6,769 nt of DNA from JAJAZB01 sp964244295 (GTDB lineage: Bacteria; Bacteroidota; Bacteroidia; Cytophagales; Spirosomataceae). The stretch spans positions 1-6,769 of the forward strand of contig CAXTIG010000081.1 of assembly GCA_964244295.1 (NCBI GenBank). Direction: 5' to 3'. Made by a program: the position numbers and the translations under genes. Below the pieces are notes generated by a model. That model made no database searches. It was not told the DNA's origin and saw nothing but the letters and a program-made list of their open reading frames with translations. Below are positions 1 to 5,712 of the stretch, piece after piece. The first letter of the stretch is position 1. Each line of letters begins with the position of its first letter.

Positions 1-53
1 TCCATTGTCTTTACCATACGAAAGGATGATCAAATTGCGTACCTAAACAGTTA
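1..53 (-). pseudogene. Frameshifted continuation of the GIY-YIG-like gene
   Basis: Beyond the TAG stop of the preceding gene, the minus strand still reads like the same family, but only after two one-base shifts. The next frame gives SNCLGTQ directly after KVF. The third frame then gives NLIILSYGKDNG up to the window edge. This resembles the LG-T-x-x-x-L-I-x-K-V-x-x-Y-C-K-D-N stretch I remember from full-length members. The pattern suggests a decaying gene rather than a naturally short protein. The match is short and made by eye, and the window ends here, so a sequencing error or chance resemblance cannot be excluded. Confidence 0.35.
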
Positions 54-371
54 CTAAAATACTTTGTTGTCAGGAAACGATTTATCTGTGTTAGCTTTTA
101 ATTTTAAGTGCCCTGTTGTGGGAAAACACTTTATCTCAGATATCAATGCGGTAATTTTCCGTAACAAATATTCTTCGTCTATTGCTTGGTTAAAAACACT
201 TGGTGTTAACCCCGCTTCATGTACAGCATCGCTCCACTTAGTCCAGAATTTACCAAACCAATCGGATTCTCTTATACCGGTCTCCTGCAAAAATTTTGAC
301 TTGCCTAAAGCAACTCCGCCGTTCATTGCAGCAGTTCTTCTTAGTTCAGAAATAATAATGTCTTTGTTCAT
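54..371 (-). CDS. N-terminal part of a GIY-YIG/HNH-repeat nuclease-like protein, probably truncated
   Basis: The 105-residue product resembles, from memory, the N-terminal half of bacterial proteins annotated as GIY-YIG nuclease family with 'homing endonuclease associated repeats'. One repeat is seen at about residues 8-57 (NGGVALGKSKF, then ETGIRESDWFGKFW, then WSDAVHEAGLTP). A second motif follows at about 82-103 (FPTTGHLKLKANTDKSFP). The start is ATG at 371, with a good GGGAG ribosome binding site seven bases upstream, which is unusual here because most genes in the window lack one. The family normally continues with a short RLG-type motif and a catalytic GIY-YIG domain. Here the frame stops at TAG right after KVF, and matching residues appear in the other two frames (see 1-53). 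No nuclease catalytic domain is present in this frame. Base composition is much more AT-rich than the rest of the window, which suggests horizontal acquisition. I am confident the frame was once coding. I am less sure it still makes a functional product. Confidence 0.6.
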   Translation of the reverse strand: MNKDIIISELRRTAAMNGGVALGKSKFLQETGIRESDWFGKFWTKWSDAVHEAGLTPSVFNQAIDEEYLLRKITALISEIKCFPTTGHLKLKANTDKSFPDNKVF

Positions 372-516
372 AAAATTACTCCCAACTCAAAAGTAAAGAA
401 GGTTCTTGAATTACCAATCACTTTCGCAATCCATTTTATCTACTGGCTGTCAAAAAATAAGGTAGGGTTGTGAAAGTGGGTTTTGGGAAATGGATATTTC
501 GTAAACCTACCCTTGT

Positions 517-624
517 CATTCTCACCCCAGCCGCCTTCCCTTCAACTCCTCCACCGCCCGATTCGCCGCCCTCGCGGTCAAGGCCATGTACATCAGCGAG
601 GGGTTTTTGCGTGCCGGTCGAGGT
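517..624. repeat. Imperfect direct repeat, copy 1 (pairs with 1244-1350)
   Basis: About 108 bases repeat in the same orientation at 1244-1350, with about 89% identity and one indel. Copy 1 is the GMC gene remnant and copy 2 is the 3' end of the intact gene. The two copies bracket the toxin-antitoxin cassette. The right boundary is sharp: both copies share GTCGAGGT and then diverge completely. Confidence 0.8.
522..624 (-). pseudogene. Decayed 3' end of a second GMC oxidoreductase gene
   Basis: This fragment matches the last 34 codons and stop of the intact GMC gene at 1249-2958. Read on the minus strand it gives TSTGTQ, then a one-base insertion (an extra A), then NPSLMYMAL and the same final residues ending in KGRRLG and TGA. 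I count 11 substitutions against the intact copy, about 89% identity. Ten are synonymous and one is Thr to Met. That pattern is what selection on a working protein leaves behind, so this is the remnant of a real paralogue or of a diverged allele, not a fresh copying error. Homology stops abruptly at about position 624, and the upstream 530 or so codons are missing. In their place lies the toxin-antitoxin pair. The catalytic Asn region is included but the frame is broken, so no product is expected. Confidence 0.8.
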
Positions 625-642
625 GGAAATGCTGAGGACTTT

Positions 643-987
643 TTAGTTTGGAACGTACTCGTCAACAAGTTTCAAGAGTTTCCGCTTGTCAATGTCGGCT
701 TCCTCGGATTTATCGTAAAGGATGAGTAGGTAAATGGTGGTACCAGCGTCCGTTTCTGTGACTAAATACGTGATCACGCGAAACCCGCCGCTTTTTCCAC
801 CGCCCTTGCTTTGAGAAGCCAGGCGAACTTTGAATAGCCCTGCTCCCAGAGACGTGCCCATGGCCGGATTATCGAGAAGTTGATCGGCCAACTGGTCGAC
901 CTCTCCCTCCAGAGTTGGGAATTTTTTGGAAAACCGCTTGAGGCGGCGCTCAAAAGATACGGTGGTCGCGACTCTGGTTTTAGCCAT
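643..987 (-). CDS. RelE/HigB-like type II toxin
   Basis: The 114-residue protein has the usual layout of small RelE/ParE-superfamily toxins. A basic helical N-terminal part (SFERRLKRFSKKFPTLEGEV, about 11-30) is followed by the LGAGLFKVRLASQSKGGGKSGG stretch (about 47-68), the strand RVITYLV, and a hydrophobic strand TIYLLILYDKSEEADI near residues 84-99. The LASQSKGKGKSGGxRVITY-type core is characteristic of the subgroup annotated as RelE/HigB toxin. Members usually cleave mRNA at the ribosome; that activity is known for the superfamily and inferred here. The ATG directly follows the antitoxin stop codon (TAG-ATG, no spacer), with AAAGG just before it, so translation is probably coupled to the antitoxin. 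The length is normal and no truncation is seen. Its 3' end lies only 18 bases before the GMC gene remnant, so the cassette is tightly packed. Confidence 0.85.
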   Translation of the reverse strand: MAKTRVATTVSFERRLKRFSKKFPTLEGEVDQLADQLLDNPAMGTSLGAGLFKVRLASQSKGGGKSGGFRVITYLVTETDAGTTIYLLILYDKSEEADIDKRKLLKLVDEYVPN

Positions 988-1173
988 CTACCTTTCTTTG
1001 AGAATCCGGGGCTGCTTTTTCCCGGCTTGGATCTCGGCCACTTCCTTCAAGCTCCCCCGCAACTCCGACATCAGTGCGGATTCTTTCTCAACGGCCAGTT
1101 CCGCGTTAAGCGTTTTGGCAAAGGCCCGGATCGCGGGCAAATGCTTGGCCTCGGTTTCAAGAACAACTTTCAT
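988..1173 (-). CDS. Antitoxin of the RelE/HigB-like pair
   Basis: This is a 61-residue protein starting MKVVLETEAKHLPAI and ending KKQPRILKER. It fits the short Bacteroidota antitoxins that begin with a beta strand (MKVxLE), carry a helix with an A-K-x-L-N-A-E-L core, and end in a charged tail that would wrap the toxin. I saw no clear helix-turn-helix. A longer frame runs upstream to a GTG at 1239, but it overlaps the promoter candidate at 1200-1230, and ATG 1173 matches the expected family start, so I chose 1173. It is the first gene of the pair and touches the toxin gene without a gap. The antitoxin likely neutralises the toxin by direct binding and may autoregulate the promoter, as is common for type II systems. 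The function is assigned mainly from position and from resemblance to remembered family members. Confidence 0.75.
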   Translation of the reverse strand: MKVVLETEAKHLPAIRAFAKTLNAELAVEKESALMSELRGSLKEVAEIQAGKKQPRILKER

Positions 1174-1199
1174 GGATTTTTCAGTTAGCGGTACGTCAA

Positions 1200-1230
1200 C
1201 AAATCTACGAACGCCCCTGTCATTTGGCAA
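1200..1230 (-). promoter_or_regulatory. Bacteroidota-type promoter of the toxin-antitoxin pair
   Basis: On the minus strand TTG (1228-1230) is followed after 20 bases by TAGATTTG (1200-1207), a full match to the Bacteroidota -7 consensus TAnnTTTG with normal spacing to the -33 TTG. Transcription would begin near 1193, about 20 bases before the antitoxin ATG at 1173. The site lies between the GMC stop codon and the antitoxin, so the pair probably has its own transcript. Confidence 0.55.
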
Positions 1231-1243
1231 GGGCAGCACGAGC

Positions 1244-1350
1244 CATCCTCACCCCAACCTCCTCCCTTTCAACTCCTCCACCGCCCGATTCGCCGCCCTT
1301 GCCGTTAAGGCCATGTACGTCAGCGAAGGGTTTTGGGTGCCCGTCGAGGT
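1244..1350. repeat. Imperfect direct repeat, copy 2 (3' end of intact GMC gene)
   Basis: This is the partner of the repeat at 517-624. It covers the last 34 codons and stop codon of the intact GMC oxidoreductase plus five bases beyond the stop. Confidence 0.8.
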
Positions 1351-2958
1351 CATGCAGGCCCCGTCGGTGACGAACACGTTTTTGCAGGCGTGGAGTTGGT
1401 TCCACTCGTTGAGCAGCGAGGTCTGGGGGTCGCGGCCCATCCGCACGCCGCCCATTTCGTGAATATCCGAGCCGGGGTTGGACTTCGCGTCATTCGCCCG
1501 GATGTTGGTGCAGCCCGCTTTGGTGAACATCTCGGTCATTTGCTCCACGTAATCCTGCGTCATTTTGTCGTCGTTTTCGGTCCAATCCGCCGAGACGATG
1601 AGTTGCGGAATGCCGTAGGGGTCGGTCTGGCTGGGGTGTAGGCGCACATGGTTCTTCTCCGTCGGCACGGTTTCGCCCATCATCCAGGTGCTCAGCCGCC
1701 AGGGTCCCAGTTGCGGGTTTAGCAGGCTTTGCTTCAAATCAGCCCCCATCCCGTCGCGATCCGACGAGCTACCCCGCCCGCCGCCGACGCCCACGGCGTA
1801 GCCACGCAGAAAATCGGTTTCCTGCTTCTGCACGTTGCGGAAGCGCGGCATGTAGCCGTTGCTGGGGTTGCGCCCGTCGGTTTTGCGGTCCAGAAAACCC
1901 TCGTACTCCGCCGAGGCTTTGCCCCGGTAGTTGTGCCAGGCCACGTACTTGCCCAGCAGGCCGCTGTCGTTGCCGAGGCCGGTCGGGAAGCGGTGGGAGG
2001 TGGAATTGAGCAACATCAGGTTGCTGTTGAGCGCCGAGCCGTTGACGAAAATAACCTTGGCGTAAAACTCCATCGGTTCCCGCGTGGCGGCGTCCATGAT
2101 GCGCACGCCCGTGGCTTTGCCCTGACCCTCGTCGTACAGGATGGACTGCACCACGGAATGGGGCCGGAGGGTCATCTTGCCGGTTTTGGCCGCCCAGGGC
2201 AGCGTCGAGGCGTTGGACGAAAAATACCCGCCGAAGGGACAGCCGCGCACGCAGAGCGCCCGGTGCTGGCACTTGGCCCGGCCCTGGTCGTAGTGGATTT
2301 GCTGCGGTTCGGTGATGTGCGCGCAGCGACCCTGCACGAGGTGGCGGTCGGGGTAATTTTTGGCGATTGATTCCTTGAAGTAGGTTTCGATGCAACTCAG
2401 TTCGATAGCGGGCAGAAATTCGCCGTCGGGCAGGTGGGGCAGGCCGTCGCGGTTGCCCGAAATGCCCGCGAACTTCTCGACGTGGCTGTACCAGGGGGCG
2501 ATGTCGGCGTAGCGGATGGGCCAGTCGACGGCGAAGCCATCGCGGGAGGGACCTTCAAAATCGAAATCGCTCCAGCGCTGGGTCTGCCGCGCCCAGAGCA
2601 GCGACTTGCCGCCGACGTGGTAGCCCCGCACCCAGGTAAAAGGCTTTTCCTGGACGAAGGGCTGCTCGCCTTCTTTGATGGCCCAGTGCAGGGTTTCCTC
2701 CCGCATGAACGAGCGCGACTTGCCGTACTCGGCGCGGGTCGCCAGCGGCACCTGGCCCCGGTGCTCGACTTCCCAGGGGTTGAGCATGGCCGTGGGGTAA
2801 TCGGTGACGTGCTTCACGTCGCGGCCCCGTTCGAGTACGAGGGTTTTCAAGCCCTTCTCGCACAGTTCTTTCGCCGCCCAGCCGCCGCTGATGCCCGATC
2901 CGATGACGATGGCATCGTAAGTGCGCTTTTTCTTGGAGTCGATGTTGAGGTAGGCCAC
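1249..2958 (-). CDS. GMC-family FAD dehydrogenase, catalytic subunit with predicted Fe-S motif
   Basis: This 569-residue flavoprotein oxidises an alcohol or sugar hydroxyl. The N-terminal FAD-binding Rossmann motif is GSGISG (G20, G22, G25), with E43 placed to bind the ribose. HVGGKS lies near residue 114. The GMC C-terminal domain carries IHEMGG with H500 and GTQNPSLT with N543, the expected catalytic His/Asn pair. C212 and the cluster C230-x5-C236-x3-C240 followed by PFGG resemble the [3Fe-4S] motif of bacterial FAD-glucose dehydrogenase and glucoside 3-dehydrogenase alpha subunits. No signal peptide is present. These subunits are exported as hitch-hikers on a small Tat-signal partner, which is encoded just upstream (3115-3639). 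The start is GTG 2958; an in-frame stop lies 15 bases upstream and no nearer ATG exists. A 38-bp-stem palindrome occupies the gap to the partner gene. Candidate substrates are glucose, mannose or glycosides (3-keto formation); the sequence does not decide. Confidence 0.9.
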   Translation of the reverse strand: MAYLNIDSKKKRTYDAIVIGSGISGGWAAKELCEKGLKTLVLERGRDVKHVTDYPTAMLNPWEVEHRGQVPLATRAEYGKSRSFMREETLHWAIKEGEQPFVQEKPFTWVRGYHVGGKSLLWARQTQRWSDFDFEGPSRDGFAVDWPIRYADIAPWYSHVEKFAGISGNRDGLPHLPDGEFLPAIELSCIETYFKESIAKNYPDRHLVQGRCAHITEPQQIHYDQGRAKCQHRALCVRGCPFGGYFSSNASTLPWAAKTGKMTLRPHSVVQSILYDEGQGKATGVRIMDAATREPMEFYAKVIFVNGSALNSNLMLLNSTSHRFPTGLGNDSGLLGKYVAWHNYRGKASAEYEGFLDRKTDGRNPSNGYMPRFRNVQKQETDFLRGYAVGVGGGRGSSSDRDGMGADLKQSLLNPQLGPWRLSTWMMGETVPTEKNHVRLHPSQTDPYGIPQLIVSADWTENDDKMTQDYVEQMTEMFTKAGCTNIRANDAKSNPGSDIHEMGGVRMGRDPQTSLLNEWNQLHACKNVFVTDGACMTSTGTQNPSLTYMALTARAANRAVEELKGRRLG

Positions 2959-3001
2959 GGGGTTTTTCAGAGGTTAAGTCGTTCAGCGTTTTTTTTTGGT
3001 T

Positions 3002-3098
3002 TGTGTGGGTCACCCTGAGCGGAGTCGAAGGGTGGTGCGGCTGGCCACTGCGTCGGCCCACGCACCACCCTTCGACTCCGCTCAGGGTGACCCACACA
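3002..3098. repeat. REP-like palindrome, copy 1 (perfect 38-bp arms)
   Basis: Positions 3002-3039 and 3061-3098 are perfect inverted copies of 38 bases separated by a 21-base loop. The loop itself contains two GGCC blocks that could extend the stem. The arm core is CTGAGCGGAGTCGAAG. A related palindrome occurs at 6521-6609. The element sits between the small-subunit gene and the GMC gene of the same operon, where it could stall 3'-5' exonucleases or lower downstream expression. No U-run follows it on the minus strand, so it is not a classic terminator. Confidence 0.9.
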
Positions 3099-3114
3099 CG
3101 TTTTAATCTATCAA

Positions 3115-3639
3115 TCAGTTGGCCTGAACCGGAACGCAGCCGTAGTAATGCCCCGGAATTGGGGTATAATTCAGGTGCTTGGTCATCACGTATTCCGAGG
3201 TTGTAAAACCCAGAATCGCCAGGTTTTTAATCAGTCCATACGCTTCTTTTTGCTTGGCGTCGGCAGAGAGTTCCAGGCGTTTGAGTAAGTCCTGCCGCCG
3301 GACGGTGTCCGCCGCCGCGAACGACTGCTGGTAGGTGGTCAGCGCCAGGGCATCGAGCGAATCGAGGCCCCTTTTCACGGTTTCCTGGACTGCGGGTTCG
3401 TAGCAATCTTTCAGCATTTTCTGCACGAACGCCGGGAGGCCCAAGTCTTTTGCGCCGGGGGTGTCCGTGGCGGGCAGCAGGGTTTCCAGCGCTTCGGTCA
3501 GGGTGGTTTGCTGGTCGAAGTTGAGAAAACGCCGGGGAGCGCGGAGGGAAGTACCGTTCCAGGCAGAAGCCCAGGCGGGGATTCCGTGGAGTAGACCAGC
3601 GGTGAGGGCCAGGTTTTTAAGGGCAGTCCGGCGTTGCAT
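3115..3639 (-). CDS. Tat-exported small subunit of FAD dehydrogenase (gluconate 2-dehydrogenase subunit 3 family)
   Basis: The 174-residue protein begins MQRRTALKNLALTAGLL, a twin-arginine signal (R3-R4, then a hydrophobic segment to about residue 25 with AWASA as a likely cleavage region). The mature part is helical and carries the family features LETLLPATDTPGA (51-63), DLGLPAFVQKMLKDCY (65-80) and the C-terminal GFTTSEYVMTKHLNYTP...GHYYGC. Cysteines C79 and C168 could form a disulfide. In FAD-glucose and glucoside-3 dehydrogenases this subunit carries the folded, cofactor-loaded GMC subunit through the Tat pore and stabilises it. The GMC gene lies directly downstream on the same strand. The start ATG is 11 bases after the stop of the GH26 gene, so the two are almost certainly co-transcribed. 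Length and motifs look complete. Confidence 0.88.
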   Translation of the reverse strand: MQRRTALKNLALTAGLLHGIPAWASAWNGTSLRAPRRFLNFDQQTTLTEALETLLPATDTPGAKDLGLPAFVQKMLKDCYEPAVQETVKRGLDSLDALALTTYQQSFAAADTVRRQDLLKRLELSADAKQKEAYGLIKNLAILGFTTSEYVMTKHLNYTPIPGHYYGCVPVQAN

Positions 3640-3650
3640 GAGATTCGGGA

Positions 3651-4808
3651 TTAAAACAGACCGAGGAATTTCCGGCGGTAAATTTGCGATAAATCGCCTT
3701 CAAACAAGGTGTAAGGGTCGTTATAAAAAGCCAGAAAATCGGGCACACTTGAATGGCCGGGGTAGGGGGCGTAGAAGTGCGTCGGACTGCGGGCGTCGTT
3801 TCGCCAGACCAGCACGTAGGCCAGCCGTAGTTTTTCCCGCTTCAGGGTTTTCAACAGCGTTTCGGTCCACCAGGTCGGGTTGGGAATTGACTCCAGACCC
3901 GTTTCGGTGAAAGCCGTCAGTTTCCCGGCTTTTTGGGCGTAGGTCGAAATGATTTTCAGTTTCTGAAAACCGGCCTCCAGGTTGTAGCGGTTGTTTCGCC
4001 CAAAGTCGGCGTAGTTGTCCATCCCGACCAGGTCCACCCACTCGTCGCCGGGGTAGCGTTCCAGAAAGTCCGCTTCGGTTTTAAACAGGCAATCGGGCGA
4101 AAAGGCGTAGAGAAAATTATGAACCCGGAGGCTGTCGCGCAGGTAGCCCACCGTGAATTGCCAGAGCGAAATAAAGTCCTCGCGCGAGCAGTGGGGCTTT
4201 CCCCACCAAAACCAGCCGCCGTCGAACTCGTGGTAAGGCCGGAAAATCATCGGGGCCAGGTTTCCGTCGCTGCCGCGCACCGAGTGGGCAAACTCGCCGA
4301 CCGTGCGCAGAATTTCCTTGTACTGCTCGTGGTGCGAACCACCCGGCTTGAGCAGCGCCACCGCCGGGGCCGATACCGAATCGCGCCAGGTAAACCCACC
4401 CCGCGAGGCCGGGTTGGAGAAATGCCAGGCCACCGTCGTGACGCCGCCCCGCTCGTAGGTCGCCACCACGGTGTTGCGGAGCGTCTCCTTCGTTCGTTGG
4501 ATGGCTTCGGTGGGCCGGCCCGACAAGCCGCTGAAATCAATGCCGACCACGGCGGGATGCGACCCGGATACGTCTTTCACGTCGGAACGATTCGTCTCGC
4601 CCGACCAGCCGTGACCGTATTCGGTCGCGTGTTGGTGGCCGAACAAAATGTGGCGTTTAGCCAGCCGATGGAGGTTGCGGTAGAGCGCCTTCGTTTGTTT
4701 GGTGGCCTGCGGGTCGGTTTGGGCCAGACTCGCCGGAGGCAAGCCCAACCCGATGCAGAAGCATCCGGCCAGCAGGATGCGATTTTTTCGGGAGAACGAG
4801 GATGACAT
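3651..4808 (-). CDS. Secreted glycoside hydrolase family 26 (beta-mannanase type)
   Basis: This 385-residue enzyme has a Sec signal peptide (basic start, hydrophobic core about 11-25, likely cleavage after PPASLA at residue 29). It then has a single GH26 (beta/alpha)8 barrel and no carbohydrate-binding module. GH26 hallmarks are GHQH near 57-60, VAWHFSNP (126-133), RPYHEFDGGWFWWG (190-203) with E194 as the likely acid/base, and AFTETG (299-304) with E302 as the likely nucleophile. YVLVWRND (331-338) fits strand eight. Known GH26 enzymes mostly cleave beta-1,4-mannan, endo- or exo-wise. The precise specificity cannot be read from sequence, and a few family members act on other beta-glycans. 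It is the first gene of a unit with the two dehydrogenase subunits, suggesting that released sugars are oxidised in the periplasm. There is no clear ribosome binding site, as expected in Bacteroidota. A possible promoter lies at 4877-4905. Confidence 0.92.
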   Translation of the reverse strand: MSSSFSRKNRILLAGCFCIGLGLPPASLAQTDPQATKQTKALYRNLHRLAKRHILFGHQHATEYGHGWSGETNRSDVKDVSGSHPAVVGIDFSGLSGRPTEAIQRTKETLRNTVVATYERGGVTTVAWHFSNPASRGGFTWRDSVSAPAVALLKPGGSHHEQYKEILRTVGEFAHSVRGSDGNLAPMIFRPYHEFDGGWFWWGKPHCSREDFISLWQFTVGYLRDSLRVHNFLYAFSPDCLFKTEADFLERYPGDEWVDLVGMDNYADFGRNNRYNLEAGFQKLKIISTYAQKAGKLTAFTETGLESIPNPTWWTETLLKTLKREKLRLAYVLVWRNDARSPTHFYAPYPGHSSVPDFLAFYNDPYTLFEGDLSQIYRRKFLGLF

Positions 4809-4876
4809 GCGCGGAATCAGGCCAATCGGGTCAGGAAAGGGGTTTGTTGCTGCATGTTAGGGTTGACCGCTGGGAA

Positions 4877-4905
4877 ATAAACTACTAAATCGTCCAATTA
4901 GTCAA
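4877..4905 (-). promoter_or_regulatory. Possible promoter of the GH26-dehydrogenase unit
   Basis: On the minus strand TTG (4903-4905) is followed after 18 bases by TAGTTTAT (4877-4884), a partial match to TAnnTTTG. It lies about 70 bases before the GH26 ATG in the AT-richest part of this intergenic region. The last two consensus bases do not match, so this is only a candidate. Confidence 0.3.
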
Positions 4906-4935
4906 GTTTCGCGACCAAAGCGGGAGAGGTTGCAC

Positions 4936-4988
4936 AGGCGGGCGTTTAGTAGCACTCTGTCATCCAGAGTGCTACTAAACGCCCGCCT
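4936..4988. repeat. Perfect 24-bp hairpin overlapping a stop codon
   Basis: Positions 4936-4959 and 4965-4988 are perfect inverted copies around a 5-base loop (TCATC). The arm begins AGGCGGGCGTTTAGTAGCAC. The stop codon and last few codons of the HEAT-like gene (4975 onward) lie inside the right arm. No U-run follows on either strand. It could act as a weak terminator or mRNA 3' stabiliser between this gene and the GH26 unit. It shares a core with the hairpin at 5713-5747. Confidence 0.9.
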
Positions 4989-5643
4989 CCTCCGGCGAAA
5001 CCTTCGTCCGTTGGCAAAGTTCGAGAAAGGCAACCTGCCGATCGGCCGGATTGTCCGAATGGAAGCGGAGAAAAAAGGGCCGGAATTCCCAATCGAACGA
5101 CGACTCGGCGATTCCGTACAGGTAGAAAAGCAGGGCGGCGGCGTGTACGCCCGTGTTGTCCGGCCCCTGCCGGGCGCACCAGAACAAGGCCTTTTTCACG
5201 GCTTCCGTGGGGTAGTCTTCGGCCAGCAGCAAGGCCCACACCAGGCCCCCGTCGCGACCGGCGTTGCGCAGCCGTTCCACGATGACGCGCTCCCGCTCGT
5301 CGGTTTCGCTCTGGTCGCTCAGGTGCCGGGCGGCCAGCAGTTGCACGTCGGCGTTGGGGCTGGAGAGGCAGTCGGTCAGGGCCTGCCGGGCCGCGACAGA
5401 GTCCAGTGCCGCCAATGCCTCGGCATCCCTCCAGTCTTGGTCTTTCCGGCTAATCAGCACAGCCTGGACGCGGGCCAGTTCGGCCCCTTCGAGTTGCCGG
5501 AGCGCAGCGAGGTCGTAGCCGATGCCGTCGTGCCAGGCGTCGAAGTCGAGGATCATGCTCCGGGCGAAGGTTTCGAGGGCCGGACTCCAGGGTTCGCCCG
5601 GCTTTTTTGCGAGGGTTTGCGGTTCGGTTGGGGTCTTCTTCAC
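4975..5643 (-). CDS. HEAT-like helical repeat protein of unknown function
   Basis: The product is about 222 residues from the GTG at 5643 (starting MKKTPTEPQTL). I do not recognise a named function. It is soluble, acidic, without signal peptide or membrane segments, and rich in amphipathic helices. Visible blocks are ARSMILDFDAWHDGIGYDL (about 27-45), DWRDAEALAALDSVAARQAL followed by NADVQLLAARHL (HEAT-like helix pairs), and a well-kept C-terminal part, HAAALLFYLYGIAESSFDWEFRPFFLRF. I recall uncharacterised proteins with the same DWHDG-YDL and RPFFLKF signatures in other bacteria, described at most as HEAT-repeat proteins. The start is uncertain: GTG 5676 (233 residues) is possible, and the frame stays open to a GTG at 5790. 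I chose 5643 because the codon third positions become strongly GC only from there and because the hairpin at 5713-5747 would otherwise be coding. The stop lies inside a perfect hairpin. Confidence 0.75.
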   Translation of the reverse strand: MKKTPTEPQTLAKKPGEPWSPALETFARSMILDFDAWHDGIGYDLAALRQLEGAELARVQAVLISRKDQDWRDAEALAALDSVAARQALTDCLSSPNADVQLLAARHLSDQSETDERERVIVERLRNAGRDGGLVWALLLAEDYPTEAVKKALFWCARQGPDNTGVHAAALLFYLYGIAESSFDWEFRPFFLRFHSDNPADRQVAFLELCQRTKVSPEEAGV

Positions 5644-5712
5644 GGCGAAATCAGGGGATTGATGCTCACCAGTCACCGCGTTTACGCCCAGGCGTAGGCC
5701 ACGCGCTCGCCC

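Noticed and set aside
1174..1239. Longer antitoxin starting from GTG 1239
   Set aside because: It begins upstream of a strong promoter candidate, and the added residues do not resemble the family. ATG 1173 fits better.
1333..3018. Long plus-strand open frames opposite the GMC gene (for example 1729-2370 and 2434-3018)
   Set aside because: They are antisense shadows of a GC-rich gene. Their products are Ala/Gly/Val/Arg-rich without motifs, while the minus frame carries a complete GMC protein.
3002..3098. REP-like and other hairpins as Rho-independent terminators
   Set aside because: None has a U-run immediately after the stem in the direction of transcription.
3933..4805. 290-codon plus-strand open frame opposite the GH26 gene
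   Set aside because: It is low in complexity and motif-free. The GH26 catalytic motifs are on the other strand.
4761..4808. Lipobox LLAGC in the GH26 signal peptide
   Set aside because: Only about five hydrophobic residues precede the Cys. The longer hydrophobic core with cleavage after SLA fits a soluble secreted protein better, though a lipoprotein is not fully excluded.
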